A stretch of DNA of 64,000 nucleotides from Arenicola marina. Its lineage: Eukaryota; Annelida; Polychaeta; Arenicolidae. The stretch lies in the NCBI GenBank assembly GCA_964019135.1, contig OZ025258.1, positions 10,373,961-10,437,960 on the forward strand, read 5' to 3'. This document shows, in pieces, positions 13,153 through 23,588 of the stretch. Numbering within the stretch: position 1 is the first letter of the stretch; the number at the start of each line of letters is the position of its first letter. The position numbers were made by a program, and so were the translations under genes. The notes under the pieces are model-generated. The model made no database searches and had not been told where the DNA came from. It saw nothing but the letters and a program-made list of their open reading frames with translations.

Positions 13153-14985
13153 CATGTCCGACAGAGGTCCGTCCGGGGTGGGAGGCCGTCAGCTGTTTAC
13201 ATGTCCGACAGAGGTTCGTCCGGGGTGGGAGGCCGTCAGCTGTTTACATATCCGACAGAGGTCCGTCCGGGGTGGGAGGCCGTCAGCTGTTTACATGTCC
13301 GACAGAGGTTCGTCCGGGGTGGGAGGCCGTCAGCTGTTTACATGTCCCACAGAGGTCCGTCCGGGGTGGGAGGCCGTCAGCTGTTTACATGTCCGACAGA
13401 GGTCCGTCCGGGGTGGGAGGCCGTCAGCTGTTTACATGTCCGACAGAGGTCCGTCCGGGGTGGGAGGCAGTCAGCTGTTTACATGTCCGTCAGAGGTCCG
13501 TCCGGGGTGGGAGGCCGTCAGCTGTTTACATGTCCGTCAGAGGTCCTTCCGGGGTGGGAGGCCGTCAGCTGTTTACATGTTCGACAGAGGTTCGTCCGGG
13601 GTGGGAGGCCGTCAGCTGTTTACATGTCCGACAGAGGTCCGTTCGGGGTGGGAGGCCGTCAGCTGTTTACATGTCCGACAAAGGTCCGTCCGGAGTGGGA
13701 GGCCGTCAGCTGTTTACATGTCCCACAGAGGTCCGTCCGGGGTGGGAGGCCGTCAGCTGTTCACATGTCCAACAGAGTTCCGCCCGGGGTGGGAGGCCGT
13801 CAGCTGTTTACATGTCCGACAGAGGTCCGTCCGGGGTGGGAGGCCGTCAGCTGTTCACATGTCCCACAGAGGTCCGTCCGGGGTGGGAGGCCGTCAGCTG
13901 TTCACATGTCCAACAGAGTTCCGCCCGGGGTGGGAGGCCGTCAGCTGTTTACATGTCCGACAGAGGTTCGTCCGGGGTGGGAGGCCGTCAGCTGTTTACA
14001 TGTCCCACAGAGGTCCGTCCGGGGTGGGAGGCCGTCAGCTGTTTACATGTCCGACAGAGGTCCGTCCGGGGTGGGAGGCCGTCAGCTGTTTACATGTCCG
14101 ACAGAGGTCCGTCCGGGGTGGGAGGCAGTCAGCTGTTTACATGTCCGTCAGAGGTCCGTCCGGGGTGGGAGGCCGTCAGCTGTTTACATGTCCGTCAGAG
14201 GTCCTTCCGGGGTGGGAGGCCGTCAGCTGTTTACATGTTCGACAGAGGTTCGTCCGGGGTGGGAGGCCGTCAGCTGTTTACATGTCCGACAGAGGTCCGT
14301 CCGGGGTGGGAGGCCGTCAGCTGTTTACATGTCCGACAAAGGTCCGTCCGGAGTGGGAGGCCGTCAGCTGTTTACATGTCCCACAGAGGTCCGTCCGGGG
14401 TGGGAGGCCGTCAGCTGTTCACATGTCCAACAGAGTTCCGCCCGGGGTGGGAGGCCGTCAGCTGTTTACATGTCCGACAGAGGTCCGTCCGGGGTGGGAG
14501 GCCGTCAGCTGTTCACATGTCCCACAGAGGTCCGTCCGGGGTGGGAGGCCGTCAGCTGTTTACATGTCCGACAGAGGTCCGTCCGGGGTGGGAGGCCGTC
14601 AGCTGTTCACATGTCCCACAGAGGTCCGTCCGGGGTGGGAGGCCGTCAGCTGTTCACATGTCCCACAGAGGTCCGTCCGGGGTGGGAGGCCGTCAGCTGT
14701 TTACATGTCCGACAGAGGTCCGTCCGGGGTGGGAGGCCGTCAGCTGTTCACATGTCCCACAGAGGTCCGTCCGGGGTGGGAGGCCGTCAGCTGTTTACAT
14801 GTCCGACAGAGGTCCGTCCGGGGTGGGAGGCCGTCAGCTGTTCACATGTCCCACAGAGGTCCGTCCGGGGTGGGAGGCCGTCAGCTGTTTACATGTCCGA
14901 CAGAGGTCCGTCCGGGGTGGGAGGCCGTCAGCTGTTCACATGTCCCACAGAGGTCCGTCCGGGGTGGGAGGCCGTCAGCTGTTTA
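13153..14985. repeat. 47-bp minisatellite, about 39 copies
   Basis: Units begin catgtccgacagaggtccgt, continue with a ccggggtgggaggccg segment and end cagctgttta. Divergence between units is low, mostly one to three substitutions. Each unit holds CAGCTG and most hold ACATGT. Distinctive variants recur exactly 658 bp (14 units) apart: an A variant in ggcagtcagctg at about 13463 and 14121, ccttcc at about 13530 and 14200, and tgttcgac at about 13577 and 14235. This shows a block duplication inside the array. Because 47 is not divisible by 3 and stops are absent, three overlapping frames of about 600 codons appear by chance. Confidence 0.97.
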
Positions 14986-15169
14986 CTCCTTCTGATCCCA
15001 CTCTCTCTAGACGTAAGCCCATCTGACCCCCCACCCCTTTTCTCCCTGACCCCATTCCCTGTAAGCCTACACCCTCCCTGGCCCCATTCCCTCTGACCGG
15101 TCGTTCTTCCATGTTAGGGCGAACCATTGTTTTAACATAGCTCACGCATTACTCACTCATTGGAGATGG

Positions 15170-15432
15170 ACCCTCTGACCCCACTCCCTCCCTGACCCCA
15201 CTCCGTCCCTGACCCCACTCCCACCCTGACCCCACTCCCTTCCTAACCCCACGCCCTCCCTGACTCCACTCCCACCCTGACCCCACTCCCTCCCTGACCC
15301 CACTCCCTCTCTGCCCCCACTCCCCCCCTGACCCCACTCCCTCTCTGACCCCACTCCCACTCCTACACTGACCCCACTCCTACACTGACCCCAGTCCCTC
15401 TCTGACCCCACTCCCACCCTGACCCCACCCTC
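15170..15432. repeat. 17-bp pyrimidine-rich tandem repeat
   Basis: Imperfect tandem units of the form ctgaccccactccctcc, with substitutions and length changes, about 15 copies. They read almost pure pyrimidine on the plus strand apart from the tga step. A similar but less regular ccctgaccccattccc sequence begins at about 15030. Confidence 0.85.
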
Positions 15433-16334
15433 CAGCATGACACAACCATCTACAGATGACCGCTAGGGGTCAGCACTGGAGCACCAGGCGGTCGTTAAGG
15501 TGACTCGTGGCTGTCACCTGACATCCCCTTCCTGTCCATTGACGCTCTGATCTATGCCCATGCCTACCCCCCACCTCCACCTCCACCCCCGCCCAGCCCC
15601 CCACCCCGTCGCCCAGCCCCTCACCCCCCCCCCCACCCCCCCCCACCCCACACACACACACTCCCAGCTGCCTTGGCCACTGCTTTCCTGTTCTGATCAT
15701 TAATAAATACATCACCAACGTCAAAATCACGCACACAAAAAAAAAAAAGCAAGAGGCGCTGGACGCAGGACTATAGGGCGCTCCTGTATCTATGTGACTT
15801 GCGCCGGGTCGCAGCACATGACCAGTGCACGCCAGAGCATGGACAATCGGCAAACGATAACTCATATATACAGTGTGCATGCATGTTGTCCTGGTGAAAT
15901 GAGAGAAAGCAAATCGCGACGTTCGTGAAACTTTTGTGAGTGCTATAGCTTGTTGTCTAGCAGAGTATCGTACTAGATGCCAATGAGATACAATAGCGGA
16001 CTGCGGTAAGCAACAGCTGTCTGATTTCTTGATTATTTGTCAGAGAAACAAAATTGTACACCAAATAAATCGCTCAGTGAAGTGTTGGATGGATGGCAGT
16101 ATGCAACAATTCACGGTGAATTTCTCGCCTTGTGCGCGACGAGAGAGAGGTGATCTCGACGGAACGGTGGCATCAGATGGGAAAAGTTTTGTGAAGAGCT
16201 TGACGTTTCTCTTTGATATCAACGTATCTATAACATAAACATTGCATCCTACACTGATTTGCTGAGAGTTTGATGATCAGGAAATGAAAAAAAGTTAATG
16301 AGTTTAGGTCGCTTTTGTGCAAATGAAGACTAAC
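15433..16334. other. C-rich simple sequence, then unique sequence; no gene seen
   Basis: About 15565-15660 is C/CA-rich low-complexity DNA, and 15737-15748 is an A-run. The rest is unique by eye. Neither strand shows a recognisable exon, including any HIRIP3 continuation on the minus strand. Confidence 0.45.
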
Positions 16335-16405
16335 TTATGCCAAAACACTTCCCAGGACAATGAAATGGGGCTTGATGAAACTTGCCCCAGGGGCCAAGGT
16401 TCGTA
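16335..16405. repeat. Fragment of a dispersed repeat family
   Basis: The stretch cttcccaggacaatgaaatg and its continuation through a gccccagg motif resembles 25378-25440 (cctcccgggacaacgaaatg) and, more weakly, 2605-2660. The shared order of motifs suggests one old interspersed repeat family, not chance. The family is not identified. Confidence 0.45.
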
Positions 16406-16411
16406 CCCTCG

Positions 16412-16885
16412 CAGGGTTCATACAGGCAAGGTTCCATCAAATTCAAGCCTTTTTAAGGCAAGTACTAGAAAAATTCAATGACTTCTCAAGGACAATTTTT
16501 ACCTTCTCTGGTCTTTTTTAAGCATACAATTTGCAAAAATTTGGACTAAACTTTTTGCATACAAATTTGATATGCGGAAGTAAGAGATAACAACAAAAGG
16601 GCAGTGTTCACGTTGATTTTTAACCAGCCAACAGCATTTATTGGAGTTAATCACTATACTTTTATTAATTGCTACTTCTTCAATTCACCCAGCTTTTGTT
16701 CGATTTTTTCTTGGGTCTTTGCCAGTGCCCAGTCCGGTTTGAAATCAAGCACTTTTCATTGTAACTGCCCTATTTTCAAGCAAATTCAAGTACATTGGAT
16801 CGACCTCAAGGCCTACTTCTGTTTTTATGACCTTTTCCAGGCATCAGTCAAACTTCAAGCACTTTTGAAGCCTGTGCGCACCCTG
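16412..16885. mobile_element. hAT-like MITE with 6-bp target-site duplication
   Basis: The left end reads cagggttcatacaggc and the right end, reverse-complemented, reads cagggtgcgcacaggc: 13 of 16 bases match. The element runs from CAGGG to CCCTG and is flanked by the direct repeat ccctcg (16406-16411 and 16886-16891). The interior repeats short ttcaag/cttgaa words in opposite orientation toward the two ends. It has no coding capacity. CAGGG ends fit hAT-type non-autonomous elements. The 6-bp duplication is shorter than the usual 8 bp, so the superfamily call is provisional. Confidence 0.7.
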
Positions 16886-16993
16886 CCCTCGACCTGTTTA
16901 GGTGCAGCTCAGCCAGCTTATCAACTGAGCGAGCGAGGCGCGAGTAATATCCTTACGAAAATAAATATGTTTAAATGTCCCCCACTGCCCCGT

Positions 16994-17240
16994 TTTCAGG
17001 ACGCTCTGACCGATTCTCGCGTCATATCGCGTCAATGGGAGAATGAAAGGAAGAGAAGGAAGACCATGTCCCCGGGGGTAACCCCCTACTCTTTGCGAAG
17101 AAAGACATGGGATCTTTACCCTGCGACCACACTGACATGGCCACAGTGGGGGTAGAACCACCGATCCAACTGCCGTTAGGCTCTCAGGTGGCCAGAACGC
17201 TCAAGGCGCGCGTTCTAACCTACTGAGCTATCGGGGCAGC
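16994..17240 (-). mobile_element. tRNA-derived SINE, copy B
   Basis: Minus-oriented copy of the family at 883-1112. On the minus strand the head begins with a GATAGCTCAGTAGG A-box-like motif at about 17219-17233. After an unusual palindromic insert comes a B-box-like GGTGGTTCTACCCC at about 17150-17165. The conserved body (ccccgggggtaacccc) lies at about 17070-17086. The 3' end lacks the long ggtt tail. It sits about 170 bp downstream of HIRIP3 exon 2 in transcript sense, so probably in a HIRIP3 intron. Confidence 0.85.
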
Positions 17241-17412
17241 CCTGAGTGGCTCGGTGACGAGGATGATGTTGACGTCACTGTCCCTTACGGGCTCGGCGTG
17301 GTGAACACCTCAACCGGTCCTCACAACCGGTTTTATCTTCACGTTTCCGTAAAGATTTGCACTACAGACACTAAAGAATTACAGGCTTGCATGTAACTCT
17401 TAGACAACTCAC

Positions 17413-17533
17413 CATGTACTGAACAACGTAGGTTTTAACCATCTGTTTCAAGGTGTTCTTTTCTTCTGGGCTGACATCTCCCTGTCCAGTGTGTGCGGCA
17501 TATTTCTCCCGTACAATGCGGTGGGTGAGCAAC
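17413..17533 (-). CDS. HIRIP3: HIRIP3 coding exon 2
   Basis: The 121-bp exon has acceptor ctgcag at 17534-17539 and donor gtgagt at 17407-17412. It supplies one base of a split glycine codon followed by 40 full codons, ending in phase 0 after ...VVQYM. The frame is open throughout and holds the most conserved part of the domain (LLTHRIVREKY). The next exon would start in phase 0; none was found between here and the left edge. Confidence 0.82.
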
Positions 17534-20510
17534 CTGCAGAATATACAAGTGCAGTGAAAAACAAAGTGTGAGAATTAGGCCTTAGACTGCAAACCTGCAC
17601 CGCATGGACTTCAGTCAAATTGTGCATGCACTCACCTGGATAATTTATCACTATAAGCCAGAGGTCTTACATCCAGATTTTAATGATGAGGTTTTAGATG
17701 TGACATTTAACATTTAAGGTTAAAACAAAAATGCACAAAAATATGTTGACTACATGTACCAGGCTTTAAAGATATGTCATAACTGTTTATATGGACATAT
17801 AAATCTACAGAGACTATAGATGATCACTTTAGTTACGGCAGAAAATACAATATACTGGTAACGATTGATTATGGGGCATGACAAAGGTTACAGTGATTAG
17901 TCTTTGATTGATTTCATGGAAAACAATAAGACCATCAGGCCCAGGGATACTTTATAACAGTTTAATGATGTAAAAGCTATGACAATAGCAAGTCATTAGC
18001 TAACTTTACCACCATCAGCAATTTTGTACATATTCTGCATTATGTCTCACACAAAAAGTTAAAAAGATGCATTTCATTGAGCTGTGAGAGGATATAAACT
18101 ATTGTATATGTAATTATTGAAGGGGTTTCTTTAAATTAAAATAGCATACAGACTACGCAATATTTCATTTAAATGAATGTCCCATTGTTTTTTCTGATGG
18201 TCCATAATTTAAGGAGCTCGGAGACATTGGGACCCACCCATTGGCATACCTTAATTCATGCCTGCTGCACTGAAGATGTCGACATGTGTCATGACACAAA
18301 TACAATTTACCGTAATTTCAAGTGTATAAGTTGCAGCCACTCCGGTGTTGTTCCACTGCCCTGTCGTGCCTACACGATATCAAGTTTCTGTCGGGCCCAC
18401 TTAGTCTAAGACGGCAGCTAGCTATATATAGTTACATCATTGAATGCTGCTTCCCGAGCCATGCCGCCCCACTCTATGAGTCAAGTCAAAATTGGGCTCC
18501 CTGCCAACGACTACAGACTACTGGCTTTATTGACCATGCGCCACGTCAACCACCTATATAAACAATGCCTAATGCGGCTCCATCGGTTAAGCAGGTGCCA
18601 CTGAAACTGTGCTTGGAGTACCCATCAAAGAAACATAGATCTGTCAGTGTTTTACAGCCTTTGACAACAAACAGCGTGGGAACAATTACGCAATTACGGC
18701 AATGGTGGGCACATGTCAGAATATCAAGTCCGGTTTTCACAAGGCAGAACTGTGGAAGTACATGTATACCGATGACCACCACAACAAACTTCAAGGGGTT
18801 TGGCTCAGACTTGGAGACTGAGCGAGGAGGGCAGTGTGTTTGTAAGATGAACAAATATAATATAATTCAGCACAGTAATAAACACGAATTGCAATACTTT
18901 ATATGTTGTCTACATTTACAAATCAATCCCTTCCATAACATAACATTATTTCAACTGCACTGTCATGCACACAGTGCTTCAATGCGTGGGCAAATCTCAC
19001 ACCGAAGGTGCGACTTATATACGGCTAAAGTCTAAATATTACTCAAAATCGGCCTGTGCGACTTATACACCAGCGCGACTTATACCCTGGAAATTATAGT
19101 ACTCTCAATTCTGTTGGGGATAGAACACAGCATATTTACTTTATAGTGAGCCAGACACTCAAGGATTCAGTAAGGGTATGCCACTATCCTTCTAATGAAG
19201 AACTTTTTTCCATATTTACTTCCAAATGACTGCGACAGGGAAATGATATGTAACTAATCAAAACCCTTACCTTGTATAGGTTTTGATGTTGCGCTAGTGT
19301 GATTGTTGTATTGGCCACCAGGGGACACATATATACAAAGGGAAGGTGTCTTGAATAAACCCTTCTATCACTTGTCGTGTGGTTTTTGGTGAAGGAATCA
19401 GCCCAAATGATACATAGACATTTCAAGGACATAACTGGATAACATTTTCTTTGTATTGGGTCACAATGCCAATGGGTGACTTGTTTATTTGTTATGCAGC
19501 ATATAGAACCAATACTAAGGGACATATAGGCCTAGTTACCAGACCAGTGATTGCTCAGGTATTTGGTGCAAGTGCCTCCGGGCAAGCCTGCTTCTCTAGA
19601 GGCACAACGGTAACAATGTTAAAATCCTTTGACGTTAGTAGGGAATCAACTGTAGCTTAAGAATAATGTGGGCGCATACAATAATAATGCTTACGTATTC
19701 TATATACCTTGTTCTATCTTCTGACATCAAGAAAGTGTGTCAACACTAGATTGTTGCAGTCATATTTTCGCGAACAAATGTTGGAGCATGTGACTTTTCC
19801 TTACCAACTGCCATGCATATGCAGCGCTACCCGCCATTCAAAGTGAGCGACGGATAAAGCCCTCTAGCGAAGAGTCATATGCTAACGAAGAGGAGGAACC
19901 CAGTCGCATTCATAGCTACCGGCATCCGCCAAAAACAAATATGGCGGATGGCTGGTTGGGAACAGTTGTGTGCTCCAACATTTCTTAGCGAAAATATCAC
20001 AATAAAAACCTAGTGTCGACACACTTTATTGATGTCAGATGATAGAACAAGGTATATAGAATATGTAAACACTATGATTGTTTGAGCACACATTATAATA
20101 AAAGCTCCACAGACGATTCGCTACTAACGTCGAAGGATATGTTAACATTGTTACCGTTGTGCCCCTAGAGAAGCGGGGGCACTTGGGCCGACTCAGGTAT
20201 CAGCGATTACGAACAAAGCAAAAGATACAGTGAATTGACAAGCCGCTGTGCTGTATGCCTAAGATCAGGCGGATAGGCAGTGCATAACAACACAAGATTA
20301 TAGACCTGTGATCAGTTTTATTCCTTTTGTTTACAATATGATAATATTTTTACAGAATCCAGTCAAATGAGATGAGCGATAATCGGGAACTACGGTCTTT
20401 GCGTGACGTTGTAAACTGCAGTGATCAGTGATGCTCAAACATACTCACCCTAGATCAGAAGTCTCAGCAAATAATGTACGTACAAACTGTTCAATTTTCT
20501 TAGTTGTCAT
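17413..20510 (-). CDS. HIRIP3: HIRIP3, HIRA-interacting protein 3, 5' part (two coding exons)
   Basis: Exon 1 (20449-20510) and exon 2 (17413-17533) join across a 2915-bp GT-AG intron in matching phase (two bases plus one) to give a 61-residue N-terminus. Its segments THRIVREKYAAHTGQ and SPEEKNTLKQMV align with the N-terminal domain of vertebrate HIRIP3 as recalled (pattern DLSTLTHSIVRRRYLAHSG...EPEEKQALKRLV). HIRIP3 is a nuclear protein that binds the H3.3 chaperone HIRA and, through a C-terminal CHZ motif, histone H2A-H2B. Only the N-terminal domain is here; the acidic middle and CHZ motif were not found leftwards. Intron 1 holds a MITE and a foldback element. The NUP88 3' end lies about 5.2 kb upstream on the same strand. 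Confidence 0.8.
18310..19099. mobile_element. TA-flanked MITE-like DNA transposon
   Basis: The left end ccgtaatttcaagtgtataa and the reverse-complemented right end ctataatttccagggtataa are related terminal inverted repeats, continuing into ttgcagccac and tcgcgctggt respectively. TA dinucleotides flank both ends (18308-18309, 19100-19101). The right end has several nested gcgacttata motifs, a signature I recognise from common MITEs of fish and invertebrates, though I cannot place the superfamily. No transposase was recognised in the 790-bp body. It lies in HIRIP3 intron 1. Confidence 0.55.
19569..20186. mobile_element. Foldback (long inverted repeat) element
   Basis: The left arm (19569-19788) and right arm (19971-20186) are reverse complements with scattered mismatches and small indels. 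Shared stretches include gcacaacggtaacaatgtta, tctatataccttgttctatc and an aaagtgtgtc-acactag segment. The 182-bp spacer contains ccgccatatttg-type sequence close to the right arm. The arms could form a hairpin of more than 200 bp. There is no coding capacity, and target-site duplications were not resolved. It sits in HIRIP3 intron 1, so a nascent transcript would carry the whole inverted repeat. Confidence 0.8.
20449..20510 (-). CDS. HIRIP3: HIRIP3 coding exon 1 with start codon
   Basis: The ATG is at 20508-20510, preceded on the sense strand by caca. The frame reads M-T-T-K-K-I-E-Q-F-V-R and onward for 20 codons plus two bases to a consensus donor gtgagt (20443-20448). This ATG is chosen because it gives an N-terminus of the expected length (the family starts about 7 residues before the conserved F-T/V-R motif). 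The 5' UTR and start site lie to the right, somewhere in 20511-20650. Confidence 0.8.
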
Positions 20511-20715
20511 TGTGAATTGAATTCAGATAGACCTAAACAATGGAAATATAAATATTAAGCATAAACTTTGCGTTTCCCGCAAAATTTGTCAGCGATGTAG
20601 CGCCATCTGGTGAGTGTCAATCTCCGATAGAGGGCGCCCACTGGGTTCTAACCCTAACCCTAACCCTCCTGCCTGCCTTCTTGCGAGCGGACAAGCCTGG
20701 AGGCCATAAACAGGG
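20511..20715 (-). promoter_or_regulatory. Putative HIRIP3 promoter/5' UTR with short telomere-like repeat
   Basis: This lies immediately upstream of the HIRIP3 ATG. An imperfect inverted pair (gcgccatctggtgagtg near 20600 and gagggcgcccactgg near 20628) is followed by three perfect CTAACC units (20648-20667), a short interstitial telomere-type repeat. No TATA box is evident. Promoter assignment is by position only. Confidence 0.3.
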
Positions 20716-20990
20716 CTATGACCCGCCAGGATCCTGAGACACAAAATTCAACAGCCGAAACACAATTTCACTTAGGCCCGCACAGCGCCATGCATGATGC
20801 ATGCTGGAAACAGCTTCTTGGCATGCAGTCCACTTTACCAGCACATCCTTCCCTTCACATATTTCGCTTGGATCAACGACACTAATCACATCTGTTTCTC
20901 CAATTCTCCAAACATTAAAAACAAAACGCCACTTGATCTTTCCCAAGAGGAACTGTGCACAGGGGTGTGAATCGGGATCCAACTTCTAAC
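20716..20990 (-). other. Unexplained open frame of about 90 codons
   Basis: The frame is open on the minus strand from an upstream stop near 20990 to a stop at 20716-20718, with no ATG at its start. Its composition is protein-like (contains GKIKWRFVFNVWRIGETD). No domain was recognised. It lies just upstream of HIRIP3. It could be an exon of another gene, a fragment of a transposon frame, or chance. Confidence 0.2.
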
Positions 20991-21389
20991 TGCTCACTGA
21001 ACAGAGAACTTCGCGGGCGGGCTACTTAATTGTCATCTGATTGGCTGAGATTGATCTAAAAATAGAAAAATAGATGTGCTCTGGCGCCATGCAGTGTCGG
21101 TGTGGCCAGAGAGATACTCTTCAAAGACACTTTAGTTAATTTTATCTGTCCAAACCTACCAACTTTTGCCCATGAATTATTGAGTCTAACATATTTGTCA
21201 AAAACTTGTAAGGTGTTCATTTACATTACTATACCGGCACTATTTTAATGAAAAGGTATTTTCGATCAATATTTTAATATTACAGTGAAATTGTGTTGGA
21301 AATAATATGCCACATATTGCATTAGCATCATATCCACAGAATACCACAGTACAGTAAAATGCTATTGTAAAAAAAAACTATCGCGTACC
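20991..21389. other. No gene seen
   Basis: AT-rich intergenic sequence without recognisable features. Confidence 0.5.
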
Positions 21390-21745
21390 ATGTTATATGG
21401 TACTTACCATTACAATTATCATTACAATGTCCACAGTGTATGTGGTAATTACTTTGGTAAATACTATGGTAAATACCATATACCATGGTATTACTATGGT
21501 ATGCGGTAGTTATTACGGTAAATACTATAGTAAGTACCATATACCATGGTATTACTATGATATGTGGTACATACCACAATATTTACCATGGTAAATAATG
21601 TATACCAGAGTAAAAACCATGGTATACTGTGGTACTCGGATTTGGGATAATCAAGACTGCTGTATTTACTATGGTATACATCAGTTTATCATGGTATATT
21701 GTGGTAAACTATAGTATACCACAATAAATACCATGGTATTTTTTC
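21390..21745. repeat. AT-rich block of TACCATGGTA-type palindromes
   Basis: About 350 bp built largely from the words taccatggta, actatggta and their complements (for example at 21480-21490 and 21540-21550). The same words occur on both strands, so the block is rich in overlapping inverted repeats and can fold extensively. No unit length is constant. It may be a decayed palindromic MITE or a locally amplified palindrome. Confidence 0.6.
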
Positions 21746-22015
21746 ACCTGGGACGTGCTGTCTGTCTAATCATTGCACGAAAAATCTATATACCAAAACC
21801 TGAATACCGAATTCACTTCCCGAATACATTTTCGAATAAATTTCTCAAACCAAAATTCATTAATAATTATATGGCCCGATGCTTGACATGTTAAAATAGG
21901 GGCATACATGCGCCATGAAGGCCAGATTTTCGGTCAACTAATTCGTCGGAAAATAAATATTAAAGCCATTTGGGCAGGTGCGCAAAATATAGGAGGTGGG
22001 GGGGGGGGGGGGGGG

Positions 22016-22292
22016 TACCCCTTTGAAGCGCAAATCCCTAAGAATTGGTAAGAATTAGGCAGAGTGATATCGAATCTCCCAAATTATGACATTTTAAAGC
22101 GAAAAAAAAACGCCTTAATGGTGATATGGCGAATATCGAGGAATTTGCAGACTGCTATAACGGATCGCGGTAAATAGGCAAAGGTTCTTCGCGTCGAACC
22201 AGGAATTGTACGGATCACGATCTCCAGAAAGTGCCATGCATCAGCTGATCGCGAATCTGCAAGAATTCCTGGATATACCGATCGCGGAGATC
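22016..22292 (-). repeat. Repeat family R, copy 1 (inverted relative to copy 2)
   Basis: Reverse-complemented, this stretch aligns from end to end with 23589-23854. Shared words in order are gatctccgcgat, aggaattcttg, agattcgc, gtacaattcct, ctatttaccg, tatagcagtctg, a tttttttt run, and ctaattctt...gggatttgcg. Long homopolymers border it: a run of about 20 G at about 21998-22014 and a C-run at about 22304-22318. No coding potential was seen. Confidence 0.7.
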
Positions 22293-22978
22293 GAAAAAAT
22301 GTACCCCCCCCCCCCCCACACACACCCACTTATTATATATAAGGCTCATGACGTTGTAAGCATGGCACTTTAACTGAACAAATGTTGGCATGAATTCTGA
22401 CCAATCAAATATGTACTTTTCGCCGCATAGAAAGGTTCCCGGCTAAACTGCTGATCATGTTTATTACAGGCAGCACCTAGGGTGCGTCTACATTATCATA
22501 CAGATTGATATTTCCGAGAATGGACGTAAATATTACGTGGTCGATATGATGAATTTATAATATATGGAATAGCGCATTTTACACAGCGATATGTTTTGTT
22601 GCTAAGTTTTCGCTTATTCGTAAAGCGCACAGATCTTCAAACTGGAAACTACACTTGCGTCACGAAACGTCCAACGATCACCTCTGGAGGGGCGGGTGCC
22701 TCTGGATAGTTCTTGGTGTTATAACGAGTCAAAGGGGATATAATGGCAAATATTTCTAAGTGTGCACCCGGATAAAATTTCGGCAAACATTCTGATACCG
22801 CAATATAGTTGAGATTCATGAGGGTCTTAAAAATCCCTTAGCACCCAGGAGCTGGTTTACTTCAACTTCATAGCGAGCTGCAAGGGGGTGGGGGCACATA
22901 TGGGGCACGTGCCCCCCTTTCAGACCCTAGGATATATTTGTGCTCGGCCACCTTTAAAATTATGCGCCTTTAAAATTA
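22293..22978. other. No gene seen
   Basis: Apart from the C-run and short CA repeat at about 22304-22325, this is non-repetitive sequence without recognisable exons. Confidence 0.45.
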
Positions 22979-23108
22979 TGTATTTTATAGTATCTCCGCA
23001 TGGGGGGTGGGGGTGGAAATAGCATCAATCGAACGTCAAGGCCGGTGTCCCATGCAGAAGCCCCCCCCCCCCACCCCCCATGCGAAGATACCTATAAAAT
23101 AAAAATAC
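22979..23108. repeat. Inverted repeat with G-rich/C-rich arms
   Basis: The left arm (about 22979-23011; tgtattttatagtatctccg then catggggggtggg) pairs with the right arm (about 23072-23108) with a small insertion in the latter. A second inverted pair built on catgggacaccgg / ccggtgtcccatg (about 23042-23054 and 23205-23217) overlaps it. G- and C-runs of 10-14 bases border the arms. Confidence 0.6.
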
Positions 23109-23588
23109 ATGATATATAGGTCCTCTCCGCTCCGTGTGTTCGTACGGTGCCATTATGATAGATACTGGGGGGGGGGGGGGTCTCCGCACGACGGGCATTT
23201 TCGCATGGGACACCGGGTGCGCACTTGTCATTGCATAAACCCTTTCAGTTAAATAATTCTCATCTCAATAATTTGCTCCGCCATCAAGGATTAGGTTCAT
23301 ACTCGGGGGTTCATATAAGGTGCCATGCAGATAGTGCATTTAGGTTGTTTCAGTGCAAAGGTAGACCGGGGGGTAGTACAACTTAGACTTGTATAGAAAT
23401 GCCTTGCTATCCCATTCCCCACCCCTCACTCCAAGATCCCCACTCCCACGGCCAATTATTAAAGGAATATGGTTCACATGCCTTCGGTATCTTGATTGTG
23501 GTTGATATTTGTTGTTTAATTTGTCAAAGACTTGTTGTATATCAGTTCCCCCATGATGCGTAGATAGAGGGTGGGAAATACCTTTTCC
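23109..23588. other. No gene seen
   Basis: Includes a G-run (about 23167-23180) and the second half of the catgggacaccgg inverted pair. Otherwise unremarkable. Confidence 0.4.

Noticed and set aside
13123-15096. Three overlapping frames of about 584-657 codons in the 47-bp array
   Set aside because: All three frames of the same strand are open over the same DNA because the unit lacks stops. This is not evidence of coding.
20648-20667. Chromosome end or fused telomere
   Set aside because: Only three CTAACC units, flanked by unique sequence and a gene.
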